DNA from: Hydractinia symbiolongicarpus
Lineage: Eukaryota; Cnidaria; Hydrozoa; Anthoathecata; Hydractiniidae
Direction: 5' to 3'
Assembly (NCBI RefSeq): GCF_029227915.1
Contig: NC_079882.1
Location: 24,557,001 to 24,621,000 of the forward strand
DNA length: 64,000 nucleotides
Made by a program: the position numbers and the translations under genes. The number at the start of each line of letters is the position of its first letter. Position 1 is the first letter of the stretch. The notes beneath the pieces are model-generated. The model was given only the letters and a program-made list of their open reading frames with translations. It did no database searches and had not been told where the DNA came from. Positions 1-13,441 of this stretch are shown piece by piece.

Positions 1-1411
1 CAAGGGAGAGTACAGGCCCCGTCGTAAAGTCTGGAAGCTGAAGGAAGAGATTGTAGCAAGACAATTTAGTGCAAAAGTTCAGCAGTTAGCCCAGGTGTTT
101 TGGCTAGCACAGTGGAGGAGAAAAGGGTAGCTTGGAAGAATTATTATCAGAGGTTGCTTAACACTGAGTTTGATTGAGATGAGGATAATTTGTCTGATGA
201 TGATGTTGTAGAAAGGGCCAGCTATGCAGTTCAAGACAGATTGGGTAGTGGAGGCCATTAGTAAATTGAAGATTTGCAGGGCTGCAGGGATGTTGCAGAG
301 ATGGTAAAAGCATCTGGATATATTGGAGTTAAGCCTATTACAAGTCTTGCTAATCAGATTATAAAGGGTGGTGCTATTCCGAGTGAGTGGCAGTCGAGTG
401 TAATAGTGAATTGCTTCAAGGGCAGGGGTGATGCATTAGAAAGAGGTAACTATAGAGGTTTGAAGTTGGTTGATCAAGTAATGAAAGTTATTGAAAGAGT
501 GATTGATAAGTTACTTAGAGAAAGAATTGATATAGATAGATGCAATTTGGTTTTGTTCCAGGGCATGGCACTACAGATGCAATATTGTTACTCAGACAGC
601 TTCAGAAAAAGTATTTAGGAAAGAGAAAGAATTTCTATTTTGCCTTTGTAGATTTAGAGAAAGCTTTTGATAGAGTGCCACGTAAAGTTATTTGGTGGGC
701 TATGAGAAAATTAGGTGTGGGTGAGTGGCTAGTTACGATGGTACAGTCTATGTACATCAATGCTAGAAGTCGTGTCAGGATTAACGATTCACTTAGTGAT
801 GAATTTAGTGTAAATGTTGGTCTACATCAGGGTTCTGTACCTTTGTTGTTTGTTCTAGTCTTAGAAGCAATGTCGATGGAGTTCAGAACAGGTTGTCCAT
901 GGAAGTTATTGTATACAGATGATTTGGTTCTCATAGCAGAGTCGATGGAAGAATTAGTTAAAAAGTTTGAGAATTGGAAGAAAGGACTAGAAGAGAAAGG
1001 GTGAACACAGCAAGTCCAAAGTCATGATTAGTAGCATTGCATCCAAGTATGACCTTGTAGTTGGAAAGTGGCCTTGTGGAGTTTAGATGAGCTAAGAAGC
1101 AGGCTAAGTATCCATAAAATTAAAGATGTTATCCAGATAAGAAGATTAAATTGGCTGGGGCACTTGGAAAAAATGGAGGAGGATAATTAGGTAAGAAAGT
1201 GTAGAGACTTGATAGTTCCTGGGGCAAAGCTCAGAGGCAGACCGAGAAAGACTTGGCAGGAGGTTATAAGGACAGACTTGATACAGCGGAAGTTGAGTTT
1301 AGACCTAACACAGTCTAGACCAGATTGGAAGAGGGTCATTAATATACACCGTTCAACCCATGCTAGCATGGAAAATGGACGTTAAGCCGAGAATGATGAA
1401 TGATGAAGACA
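1..1411 (+). mobile_element. Degenerate non-LTR retrotransposon (LINE), reverse transcriptase and 3' end
   Basis: Conceptual translation in shifting frames gives the reverse transcriptase of a non-LTR retrotransposon. About 274-560 (frame 1) encodes the finger region (GNYRGLKLVDQVMKVIERV). About 540-1004 (frame 3) encodes the palm, with the metal-binding FAFVDLEKAFDRVP block and a YTDD version of the usual YADD catalytic box. About 1098-1385 encodes the usual C-terminal tail (RRLNWLGHLEKME, then RGRPRKTWQEV), interrupted by one stop codon. The element is 5' truncated by the window edge and carries at least two frameshifts and in-frame stops, so it is dead. The stop is followed at about 1392-1411 by short GATGAAT-type repeats, common at RTE/L2-like 3' ends. 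Clade assignment within LINEs is uncertain. Confidence 0.85.
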
Positions 1412-2996
1412 TTGTGATAGAACTTGTTGGAAGATCTATACGTAAAAGAACGATTCCCTTTAAGTTAACCGAATACAAAGTCAACCTCATAGAGTCTTAG
1501 AAATAAAAGGGGGAGTAATATAGTATGGAGACTTTGTATAGACAGACTGCGATGTATATAAATATATAAGGAAAGGAGTAGAGTGTATATAGCCTATTTT
1601 ATGTGACAGACGTTGTCATTTCATTTCTATTTAATTTTTCAAGAGCTATCAGATAACATAAATTTTTTATTTTATTTATTTATTAATTATTTGTTTTGAG
1701 GATTTTTTTACTTCATGGGAGACCTGAACACTTAAAAAAACCTGTTATAGGTATTTTAATAAAATCTTACTTTCTGCACTGCAAAAACTCTTGATTTTTG
1801 GTGCTCAATCCCTGAATATATAGAAGAGGAATTTTTACTGTGTAGTATTTTTAGCGAAGGCAGAATCCTTGAAACGAAACATGGCAGACAACCTTAACGG
1901 TGATGGAAAAACAACCTGTAAGGCAAGTGTTTAGAGAACGCTTTTCTAAGACGAGACCTATCTTACTTAATTTATATAGCACCAAATTACCTTTTAAACC
2001 TATTAAGTTTTAAAATAAAACCTCAACTAGGTCGGCCATTCAGGGTTTCCCATCATGGAAAATATGGGGCATTTTTAGGTGATTCCTGCCATGTCGTCCT
2101 GTCAATGTGAAAAATTTTAGCTTTATCATATTTCTTTTCGGGTTTAAGCATAGTGGATAGCAGTTCCACAAACAATGTTTTCTTTGGTAAAAAATTTCTT
2201 TGCATCATTCATGTGTGCTATAGGTAAATTCACCAAACATTTATAAGTAACTTTAGTGTAAATTCTTGTTAACAGAATGATAATAAAAGCTTATGTTTAA
2301 TTTGGTCAGTATTTATGTAATTATTTCAAACTAGTCAATAAGCATGTGGAAAATTCCACTTCGACAGAAAAAACAATTGAGAAGATGCGTCATTTGAGTA
2401 TTCAATGCACAAATTTTTTATGATTTTTTACCCATTGCCTTTATTGTGTAGAGCTTGAAATGCTGACCAAGGCAATGTATAGGATCATGTGCTTTTGATG
2501 AGCAGGTAGGAGATATCAAGGTTTAAAGGTTTTTTAAATGGTGCCACTGGTCCCAAAAGGCGGAGTTAACCCAATTTTAAGAAATTGGTCCCATTTTGGT
2601 CCCAGGTAACCCAACAGGAGATGTTTCCACCTGTTTTCATGTTATTTGCCTCAAAAGTGTAATTCAATGGCCTCACTAATCTTATTAAGCTTTTCTATGA
2701 CGTCAATAATTTTTTGATGTCAAAGTTTCATAAATTACAGAACAGTTTTATAGGTGATGTTTTATAGATTTTGTTGAAGAAATCTGGGAAAACTAGTAAG
2801 CGTTTTTTTCCAGAAAAAAGTTTTTTTCTGTTTAAAATAAATACTATAGTATCGAATATTATGTGTGTGTATAGTTTTACTTGATAAGATCTTAAATAAC
2901 ATTCAAGTAGTTGTTATATTAATTTAAAGCCAAAATCTTCTACTCGAAAGTTACATAACTTTATTGGCTATAAATAGATTTTTTTTCCTTTTGTAG
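1412..2996. other. Gene-free stretch upstream of the LONRF gene
   Basis: AT-rich sequence with no convincing exon on either strand. Short stretches such as 1560-1700 and 2780-2830 are homopolymer-rich. It presumably includes the promoter, 5' UTR or a first intron of the LONRF gene, because a good splice acceptor (pyrimidine tract plus TTTTGTAG) ends at 2996. No TATA box or initiator could be chosen with confidence. Confidence 0.5.
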
Positions 2997-5900
2997 CTAA
3001 CCGTCAAGTGGATATTGACATAATGGGGAGTATAACGCAGATAAACAATGAATTCAGTGCAAGAGAATTGTTAAAGAAAGTACAGCAAACCATGAATTAT
3101 AATGGATGTATTGATTCAAATGTCATGTATTTATTAACCACAAGTTTTAATAAACAAATTGAAGAGAATGGATGTTTTAAATCCACATCTGAAAAGGACG
3201 ATATAAAAAGTTTTTTTGTGTGTCTAATATGTTCAGACATTTTAACTGAATCAACAACATTACCATGTGGGCACACATTTTGCCTTGATTGCGTCAAAAA
3301 AAGAGAAAGTGCTTCTTTTGCTGAGCTATGTTTTGTTTGCGACAATGAGGCGCTGAAACGGAAAAAATGGTTTTATAAAAATACTGGCAATATAAGCCAT
3401 CTATGCACTGACGTTACACTTTGTTCTATTATACAAAAATGTTATTCTAATGAACTAACGGCATCAAAACAGCGTAAAGAAGGAAATGCACTTTTCTCAC
3501 TCCAATGTTATAAGGAAGCAGAAATGAAGTATATGCAGTCTATTACCCTGGGTAAGTTTTTACTTTATTAGCATTTATTAAGGGGTGTTATCACATTACA
3601 TTGAACTATCGTTCCACTCTCTTTTCTCTCGTAGTTTTGCTGTACGGATTACTCTATTTTACCCCTCTTTTGCCAGATATTTGTCTCTTGGTATAATGGA
3701 GAAGAAATCTTCACATATACTCTAGATACAACAGATTCTTTCCAAAGTAATCAGTAAAGTAGACTGTGTAAATATTTTACTGCACATTTTAGTTTGAATT
3801 TCAACTTTAAATATTCCTAGCGTTATATACAAAACCGGGCGCTTAATAGAGGCGGGCGCTTACAAAATTATTCTCGCATAAAGGGCGCTTATTAGAGAAG
3901 GGCGCTAAAAAGGGAATTATTATTTCTGCCGATTGTAGCGTCCGTACAAAAAAGATTACGAAATTATTAAAGAGAAACGTTAATAGCAACAAAGATGGCG
4001 CGTAACGTAGAATTTATTGACAATCTTAATAGTACCGCTCTAGGCGAGCTCCAATTTTCGATCGCATTTTCGTATTTCTTTAAAATTTTCAGACATGTCT
4101 GGCAAATCATGCTTGTGTGGGAATAACTTTATTCTGAATTTTTTTCGTTTAACAGCGTTGAATGCAGCAGAGGATGTAGTCAGAAAACCCAGTATAATTT
4201 TTCATACCACAAATAGGAATAGTTTAGGCGGAAAAAATTACGCTGGGTCTCAAACGATTTTTCTGCGGTCAGAATTGATTGGTTTTTTTTTTTTTTTTAT
4301 TTAACGAATGTTTTACAATGATGGCCATTTCAGACATATATATAGTATTGGTAACAATAAAAAAAGAAAATGTAAATGTACAATACAAACGGTGAGTATA
4401 AAATATATAAACAGCAGAAAACACAGAAACAAAAAGGCTGACAAATTTATTTAATTCTTGTATTATTTAAGAGGGTAACATGTGGCCAGACCGGCTTGGT
4501 TGTGAGGTGGAATTGCAATTGCATTTTAAGGATTTGTCTAAAGCTTTCGTTTGAGAGAAACTGAATTAGATATCCTCGAAGAAAGCTTGGTTAACTAGGC
4601 TACAGAGGATGCTACCCAAAAATCTTTCTTAAAAAAAAAATCAATCCACCCTTCATTAAACCAAAGTTCATTTTAAAACAGAAACCCGAAAAATTGCTGA
4701 CTCAGTAATTTAGATAAAAATTCAAAATCATTTTTATACATCTTAAGGTCCATAATATATTCAAGAAAAAGTAAAGAAATAGTTATATGCATGAAACACT
4801 GAGTTAATAATACAACTGTTTGGACAGCTTAAAAAGGGTTGATGCTACCTCGACTGTGGTCTTTCGTGCAAATTCATACCTTGCAAACTTCTTAAGTGTC
4901 TTAAATGTTAATAAATTGTTTAATCTTTTGTATTTTTTTTTAGTTGAGGAGTCATATCTAAGTTGGTCAAATCTCTCTAACTTAAAAGCAAAGTTAGGGC
5001 TGTATGAAGAAGCTCTTGCTGCTGCTAAAAAAGCAACTGCAATTTCACCTTTTTGGTGTAAGGTTCGTATAAAACAAGTGAAATTTAAAGTCTAATGTAG
5101 TAATTTGAAAATTTAGTATAATTCGTTTTGAGTCTTTTTTATGAAATTTTTGGAGAACCTCAACCAGAAAACTAACACGAGTGTTTTTATGGTTCATTTG
5201 TTCCCTTGAAATGTCTTCTGCAGAATTTCCGACTTAGCCCTTCAAGAAAACACCGAATAATTTCATTCTTTTTGTAGAAATTTACGCCACAAAAGAATTT
5301 GGATAAATTGTCAGGATTTTTTGCTTGTACTCCAACATTGTATTTCCAAGAACTAACAAACTTATAGTTACTAGAAAAATCCAGGGAAAAGGATTCCATT
5401 TTTTATCAAATCCTGTGAATAGTCCGACTTTCTATTCATTTTACACTTTTTCCTGCAGGGTTACTATCGTGAAGGCGTGGCGCTAAATGGACTGCAAAAG
5501 TATTACGATTCTAGTGTGTCGTTTCTGAAATACTTGATACTTGAACCTACTAGTCTCGCTGTGAGAGAATTGTTAGTTGAGGTATTGTAAGGATTTGTTG
5601 ACATTCTGCTTTGTATACAACCAAGGGAAATTTAATACATTTAAGGAGAGAGTATTAGAACAAGAATTAATGCAAACCTAGTTTTATTCCATTCGTAATA
5701 ATTTTCGTTTATACTAATATTCATGTATTTGCTCAAAAATGTTTATCATTGCGCGAAATTTAAAACACGTGAAAATACACTCGAATTTCGCGAGTTTTGT
5801 CAATTTCGCAAAAATAAGTTTCTGCTAAAATTATAGGGAAGCTCGCTATCCACTAAAATTAATTTTCTCGAAATTTTAATTTTTTTGATTTTTTTTCTTA

Positions 5901-8900
5901 TGTATAGGTAAGACATATGTGAATTTTAATAATAATAATAATAATAATAAATATTTAAAGTGGCTAGCCCAGAAAATCACAAAAACCTATAGTTAGTGGA
6001 TTGTTTCCACTGGGGGCCACTAACTTTTAACTTTAACAATGTTTGAATTACTTGCCATTTAATTATTTTTTTTTGCGGAATTAGCTAAATTTAAATTTCG
6101 CGAAATATATGGACCTAATAACTTTGCAAAATTTACTTCTCGTGAAAATTAATATCGATGGAAAAAAAATATCAGAAAAAAATTGTGCTAACGTGTTGTC
6201 AAATGCTGTCCTCTACAGATAATGTCATTTTTGTTAATTGTCACGACAGAAAAGCTGTTTTATAAAGATGACTGTATAACACTTTTTTGATTTCTATAGT
6301 CCTTGGTGAACGCACTTAAAATTGAGAATGACAGCGACGACTTTAACTGGCATAGTGATGATAAGATAGACGGATGCTTGAGCAGTGTTGACAAACTAAT
6401 GAAGTGGTTAATATCGGCCGGTGTGGAATTTTGTTCCTCTCTTTCTTCAGGTTTGCTTTTTTTACTAAATTTATTTAAATATCCCTTAAAAAGAATAAAA
6501 TAAAAAAGAATGTATAAAATATTAGATGTTTTTATTTTGCTAGACAAACAGAAAGATGTTTCCTCAAATATGGAAGGCCTGTTAGAACAAATTCAACAGG
6601 AAATAACGTGTCCATTATGTTTCAGGTTAGCAATATAAATGCTCCTATATCACATCTAAAAACATACATAATCTTTCTAATTTTTACTGTGATGTTTTTT
6701 TTGCAGGATTTTGTATCAACCAACGACTACTTGTTGTGGACATTCTTTTTGCACTGAGTGCTTGGAACGATCTCTGGACCACAGCAGCGTGTGCTCTATA
6801 TGCAGGTGTTCTTTAAATAATGTAAGTTGGTTTTAAGTATCATCTCCACTAATGGAATATTCTGCGAGGAGCGGAATAAGTCATGATTTTGATTCTACTT
6901 TTAAACGGCGGAACCAAACAATCAAACTGCTTTCATTATTCCGTTCGGAAAATTCTATCTCGTAGAGATAAGTCTTTTGATTCTTAAAAAATAAAAAAAA
7001 TAAAACGGGTTTTGTTAATCTACACCTACTGCAAGCTTTCTAAGCAATTTGAGTAGGCAAGAAACTTTTAGGTTGTGTTTTAGAAAAACACATTATACTA
7101 AAAGCCAAATATTCCAGTTCTGCTTAAACACTTTGCAATAACAAACCTTTTCGAACTTTTATTTTGGATGTGTGCACAAGATTAACATCGTCTTTTTCAG
7201 CAACTCAAATACAAAGTCAAAGTTTTTATTCCATGCTTAAAACGTATTTAAGGTGTTTAAGAAAGTTCTTTTGCTATGTTTTTTAAGTTTGTTTCCACTC
7301 AAAATTACACTTCCACCTATCCATGTGCAATTTTTGTCAATCGTTTTTATTTTGTTTTTGTTTAGATCATAACTGTAAAACCGAAGGTAAGTTGTTTAAC
7401 CTTCGGTCAACTATTACTGTCACTGTTATCGTCAATAAAAACAACGCCTTTATCGTCGGTATCGCCATCTTGTTTTTATTCCTTTTCGGCTTCTGTAATC
7501 TCCACATTAAAAGGTTGTTAAAACCCGATTAAGCATTATAAAGTGTTAGAGAAACACTACATATGTCATAAAATTGCATTTTTTTATGTTATATGGCTCC
7601 ATTTTTTTCTTGTTTGATAATTTTATGACCTTGATTGAAACGTCTTAAATTCGTCCGGGAATGTTGCCTGAAAATATTTGGTTCGCAATTTTTGCACTTA
7701 ATGTACACCCAGTGTAATAAGAATGACATATGTGTGTTTCTTTCGTAAAAGCCTATTAATCGAACCATACAAGCGCTCTTGGGGAAGTTTTTTCAATCGG
7801 AGCTCACAGAAAGAGAAGTAGAATTCCAGTTGGAAGCGCATAATTTGTCATAGTGAGTTTTTGTTTCTCCATAATTTTGTAAATATTTTCGTTGACACTT
7901 TCTTTGTGTGAATGTTTTGCAAAAAATTTATGAAGGTTTTTTCGAAATTCATCATAGCCTTCCAAAATATTGTTTATTTTTAGCGAGGATGCAGAGGAAA
8001 CCACCGTGCCAATATTCATTTGTTCGCTTTCGTTACCAGCTCTCCACACATCGTTGCATATTTTTGAACCACGCTATAAGCTGATGATAAGAAGATGTCT
8101 TGAGTCCGACGTGAAAATGTTCGGAATGTGTCTATCGGATGATCAAGACGGGTAAGACATCTACAGTGTACGTAATTTAGATATTAAAAATTGTATTTCC
8201 TGAGTACCTTAGGGGAAGGGGGAATGAAATGACAGCGGAATGAAACATTGCGAATGTCTGTTCTTGTTTATAATTTAAGTTTGTAATTACAAGGCAAATT
8301 TGCAACCATTAATTCCGCATTCTTTTCATTCCGCATTCTTTTCATTCCGCATTGTTTTTATCGCGACGTTGTTATTTTACTCAATATTAGCTATGAATTA
8401 ATTAGCCTTGTTTTCTAGGTTTGCAGACTGTGGAACTCTGCTGGAAATAATTAGCAACAGAACATTAAACGATGGCCGACTTCTCATCAACACTATCGGG
8501 CGAAAACGTTTTAAAGTAAGTGTTAAGCTCGACACCTCCTCAAAATGTTCTATGTTATATAACTTTTGCTTTGCGTGTGATTTTGTGCTGAAATTGTTTG
8601 ACTTCGTTTACGAAATGTTGTAAAAAATTTGGACTATTTTTTAAAAAAAGTCGATGAAAATGTTTAATCATTTTAACTAATTATATTTACCTATAAGGTT
8701 AGGTCTAGCTGTTTTGTAAATTAAATAGTTAAAACGAGGAAAACGCTGTATTGCTGTATTGGTGTATTGGTTAAAAAAAATCAAATATTTTTAGGTTGTA
8801 GAGAAAGGAAGGAAAGATGGTTATTGCACTGCCAGAGTGTCTTGGATCAGCGACGAAAATATAACAGAAGAAAAGGGTGCGTTTTTTTTTTAATTCTGTG

Positions 8901-10120
8901 CCTATGTTCTTTTTTCTTTAAAATATCATTAATTGTTGCATACCTTAAGGTCGAGTTAGCTGATTCGACAAGATCACGTGAAAATCTTGAGTGTCGCGAG
9001 AACTCAAGCCAGTCAATTCTTAAAAAAGAAGGCCTATAAAATATTACTTTAATAGCTTTCTGCCAATTTTTAGATTCGGTTAGACACAACTTGAAAGAGA
9101 CGTACGATGCAAGCAAAGTTTGGTTGGATGGGCTCTCCTTCTTATTATCCGTAAGTTAACCTATACTGCTTTTCTTTGTAGAATTTTTTTTCTAAGTTTT
9201 GAAAATTGTGCGCAGATTGGCATTGGCAAAAAAAAAATATGCGCAAAAATTTATACGCGCAATATGAAAAGAATTTTACTTTCCGCCTAATTTTCTTACC
9301 GCTTCAACTACCTTAAGTTGCATAATTCTCGTGATTTTTTCTGCTTCTTTGAACATTTTGCGATTATGTTTGTTATCCCATTGGTTGATTCCACTAATTG
9401 TTTTACTTTTCTCGCCTTGGCTTTGGGAGGGAGATTGTTGGCGATGTCAATTTTCTGAGAAAGTACCCAGATACATTAAGAACTAAAATTTTCGGCGGAA
9501 AAACTTTCGGACACAATTTATTTCAACGGAAAAAATTTTCGGACAGGATTTATAAAGTCAAAAAATGTATGGGTAAGTCTTTTGAACCAAATTTCAAAGT
9601 AATAAAGACTAGAAGCATATTAAGTGTACATGTATTTAATCAAGTTCTAAAAAAGCGTCTTCAGGATCCAACTTTATAGATAGAGCCTCAGCCGAATGTG
9701 AAAATATCGAAAATAATAAGTTCAAAAACAAAAAAATTAGAAAAACTAAAATTTTCGGACAAAAAAACTTTCGGACAAAAAAAAAATTCGGACGGAAAAT
9801 TTTCGTTTCTAATTTATTCTCTTATTTGGGCTTCAACCATGTGTTTGTCTTTTGTATAAAAGAATGGTCCATTAGCTCTTATCCTGTACTCTTATCCTGT
9901 ATTTTGGTTTCAGTGGCGTATAAAGTTAGAATTTGGATCGCTGCCTCCCTTCGTTGACGAAGAATTGGAAACTTCCGATGGACCAATTTGGGTGTGGTGG
10001 ATGATTCGATTGCTGTTCGCTGGAAGCATGGAGGAATCTTTGCAGGCGTTGGCATCAACCTCCGTTCAGATGCGTGCAGGCCTTATTAGAAAAAAACTTG
10101 AATCTTTTAATCAACATTAA
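2997..10120 (+). CDS. LONRF: LON peptidase N-terminal domain and RING finger protein (LONRF family)
   Basis: Coding exons: 2997-3551 (first ATG 3023), 4944-5062, 5459-5581, 6300-6450, 6544-6625, 6707-6821, 7366-7386, 7752-7852, 7984-8151, 8419-8515, 8795-8876, 9074-9150, 9914-10120. All have GT-AG borders and phases agree, giving 623 residues. RING 1 lies at about 67-110 (CLIC, then CGHTFCLDC), TPR repeats at about 148-257, RING 2 at about 330-370 (CPLC, then CCGHSFC, then CSIC) and the LON substrate-binding domain from about 422 to the end (HIFEPRYKLMIRRC, GRKRFKV, VWWM). Vertebrate LONRF proteins are about 750 residues with the same domain order, so this one has a shorter N-terminus. RING proteins act as E3 ubiquitin ligases; LON here is a non-proteolytic module. 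An upstream 5' exon is likely. Exon 7 is only 21 nt. Which vertebrate paralogue it matches cannot be decided. Confidence 0.9.
3836..3932. repeat. Dispersed G-rich repeat with GGGCGCTTATTAG-type units
   Basis: Several spaced copies of GGGCGCTTA or GGGCGCTTATTAGAG lie within about 95 bp in LONRF intron 1. Related motifs occur at 15466-15550, about 17995-18060 and 25880-25965, so this is a repeat family. Its class is unknown. Confidence 0.55.
5745..6150. repeat. AT-rich dispersed repeat rich in CGCGAAA words
   Basis: In the intron between LONRF exons 3 and 4, words such as CGCGAAAT, TTTCGCGAG and CTCGTGAAAA recur. The same vocabulary returns at about 14340-14940, 23880-23990 and 54780-54930. 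It looks like an old repeat family rather than a gene. A microsatellite (AAT)n lies inside it at about 5927-5950. Confidence 0.4.
9487..9800. repeat. Short degenerate repeats with TTCGGACA units
   Basis: Within the last LONRF intron, words like ATTTTCGGACA and CTTTCGGACAAAA recur in two clusters (about 9487-9550 and 9745-9800). Reverse-complement versions (TTCCGTCCGAAA) occur at about 12705-12785. An open frame of 93 codons across 9398-9679 is a by-product of this repeat and the AT-rich intron. Confidence 0.35.
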
Positions 10121-13100
10121 ACAGTCGTATGCAGGAATTTTTGTAAAAAAACAACCTAATGGAATTAAATGCCGCGAGAAATTTTTATTCCCGTGCAAAT
10201 TAATTTCATTCAGGTCTATATCTTTTGTAATTATTTTTAATTTATTTCTGAATGGTGGTACCGTTCTTGTAAATTTTTAATTCTGATCAGAAACCTTGTT
10301 TTTTTCGGGTTCACCCCCGAAAAAAATTATCTCGAGCTGGGTCAAATGAAGATAGCCTAAATTCATATTCACGGGTGAAATTCATTAAAAAATATTTCTA
10401 TGGCAACCAGTTGCTAGGAAAAACAATTTTTTGAGCCAGGCTGTGTTTTAAGTGAAACAGATTTTCCAGGGAAAAAATCAGTTTTCGCCAAAAACTTCAA
10501 AAAATTCTCTTTTTTTTCTATTTTCAGTCATCGATAAATCAAATTCTGAGAATACTGTTAAAAATTTGTCTCACTTAAAACACTTCATATGTGAATACAT
10601 CCTGAAAATCTCACCACATATTGTAAAGCCTTTCTTGAGATGTTATAGCGGCTAGCGTGCGAAAAATCTGGTTTTAAGAGCGCAATTAAAAAATATAAAA
10701 ATATACCCAATTGAATTGACTACAGTAGATAATAAAAACAAAGATGCACACTGGGTAAGCGAAAAAATCGAATTCTGTAAAACCCAGTAGGCAAGTCCTG
10801 TTTGTACCATCGCCACATCATATTACTGTGATTTTGAGTAACAAATTTGCGAATGAAGAAAAAAATATCACTTGTGAAAGGTAAGGAATTTATAAAAAGT
10901 AGCAGCTTGGGTGTGATGCTCAAAAATCTTTACAATCACATCGGAATGGAAGTAGCAGCAGGAAAAAAAAGTTAAAAACAGGAACTTCCGACTTTAATCC
11001 ACAAAGATTGTGTTATTTAACACAACAATAAAGGTTAAAACTGAGGCAAAGGAGCTAACAGTTATTCTCATAATATATTATTATTATATAAACGGTTATT
11101 GTTTATATACATAAAATATATTAGGCAACCATGTTGTTTCTCTTTCTTATATTATTGCTGTAATTGTGGTTTTTGGAAGTGAAAAAATATATATATCTAC
11201 CATCCTTTTATTACTTGATTGTCTAAACAAACAACTCCAGCGCCGATCTGGTGACTTCGCTTGCCACATAACTTCATGGTTTTTATTCCATAAAATAACT
11301 TTGCAAAAATGCCGATAAACAAGGTAGACATTTCCCTGAGTAGAGCAAAAAAGGAATCAGCTGAAACGTCCTAACTTCGTGATTCACATCTTAATTCTGG
11401 GATGTGTTTTTTTCAATGTGAGATACACTGGAATTATTTCCAAAGTCTATTTTACTAATGATCTAATACGGGTGTTATACGCTAGAGCTGTTTGTTTGTT
11501 TGTTCGGTACACACGCTAGGCTCTATACTAAATAATAAAAAAGCAGCTACGCAGGTTTTTTCAATTTGATTTGAAAAATTTCAAAATAACAAACGCAAAA
11601 TTCTGGACTTCATTGGCGATAAATTTGTGACGTAACCAACAATGTTGTGGTCTATAAATAAAGTGAAACCTGTTTACAAAATTTTATATTTGATTGATAT
11701 GATTGATGTCAACACTGTTGGGTAAAGAATCATCTAAAATGACAAATTTCAAGATGTTTGTATCATCATAATGAAGATACAAAACCATTTTCAACACTGG
11801 CATAAACTTTAAATTTTGAATAAAAAAATAGAATTAAGGTCTGCAGAATGAATTTCCAAAATGCACCCAATTTAGCTAGCTATAAGTTCCTTAATTGATG
11901 CAATCAAAATGTTTAAGCTTTGAAATGATATGAAAACAATCAAAAACCATAGTTGAAAGACTAAGATAAGGACTAAATACATACAAGAAAATCCACAAGT
12001 AACCAGTGTATAACAACCAACACATGTGCGATAAGACTCAAAGAGCAGAAAAAATCAGCCAAACTTTTGTACGGAAAGCAAAAGAAGCGCTTTTTGCGCA
12101 AAAATTAATAAACAACGCGTTATCAAACATTTTTTCGTTCCTAAAGTTGCGTCTCAAACACTAGCCACCGAAGTTGTGGATCAATAACTTGTACAGGAAT
12201 ATGATTGTGTGATAAAGCTCTTTTTAATTTGTCTTGATTTACCAGATATTCACGTAAACTGTGTGCAACCTAGTAAACAAGCTCCAGTGTATATCTGGTA
12301 TCAGAAAAAAAACTGCTTAGGATATTAATTTTTAATAAATCTCCAAAGCCTTTTTGTTTTGATCAGTGTTTATTTTATTTGGATAAACAGATGATCGTTT
12401 TGTAGTGCTTATTTAACTGCAAGAATTTATTTTTTCGCAATTCAAATTTATTTCAACCTTGTTTATTGAGAAAAGATATTTTTACGGGACTTGCCTATGT
12501 CACAGAGCCGCCATTATTTTTATCAGCTATAAAAAAAAGAAAATTTATCGAGAAAAACTAGAGAAGAAAAACACAAAAAAAGTAATTGAATATTTTTGCA
12601 AAAGTTTATTTTCGCAATTCAACCTTTCCGTGATTATGGATACAAATTCGCAAAAATTATTCAACTTTAAGGTTTTATAAAAACATTTTAACATTTTGTA
12701 AAAATATTCCGTCCGGAATTTTTTTTTGTAAAAACTTTCCGTCCGAAATATGTGTCTGCCGAAAGTGCTTCCGTTCGAAATTTTTTTATGTTTTTTCCAA
12801 AATTTGTCCAAAGCTAAGAATTTATATTGGGTACAAAGAAACAAGTAAATTTTTGTCTTGCACACTGGGTAAAAAGTTACAGATAGTTAACCAATTAAAA
12901 TGAGTCATCGAAAGAATCGTCATTTACAAAATCCACATCCTCTTCTACATCTTGAAGATGTGATATGTTAGACCCATCTTAATATCTAAAATGTAACGAC
13001 TGGATTATCAACCTTTTTTGTTTCTGACATGTGAATGGCGCAATATTTTCAAACAAAATTCAACTTGAGATGTCCAAAGTGAAACAGGGCTATATAAGAT

Positions 13101-13441
13101 TTGTTTAAAATCGCATATTTAGTAGTGAAGACTTCAAAAGTAAAAAAAAATAGTGTATTTTCTGAAGGCTAAAGTTATTCATTTTCCCTTAAAATTAAAA
13201 AAAAAATTCAGTTTATGCAAAAATCCTTTTTGAAAAATGCAGTAAAATAAAACTAATATATTCTTATATATAAATTGTTAATATGTACAATATTAATTCC
13301 AAAGTGAAAAAAATACTATCAAAATATGCGAAAAAATTGACATTTGAGACAAATTGAGAGAAAGCAGAAGTGATGTAAAGTGTTATTCTAGATTTGTTGC
13401 ATCTTCAAACTTTATGCAAGGTGTTAACAACGCGCTCATTG
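10121..13441. other. Tail-to-tail spacer between LONRF and COMMD5
   Basis: About 3.3 kb separates the two stop codons. It is AT-rich with stop codons in all frames and no exon that can be joined to either gene. It includes the TTCCGTCCGAAA repeat near 12705-12785. A short acidic minus-strand frame at 12895-12973 was considered and left out. Some of this DNA must be 3' UTR. Confidence 0.5.

Noticed and set aside
7804-8049. Minus-strand 81-codon frame
   Set aside because: It is antisense to LONRF exons 8 and 9 and to their intron; the plus-strand LON domain explains it.
12895-12973. Minus-strand acidic peptide end (LQDVEEDVDFVNDDSFDDSF, stop)
   Set aside because: It looks coding, but every frame from the obvious acceptor (TTTTAG) hits a stop; only a weak acceptor would open it, and it does not join COMMD5, which already has a full terminal exon.
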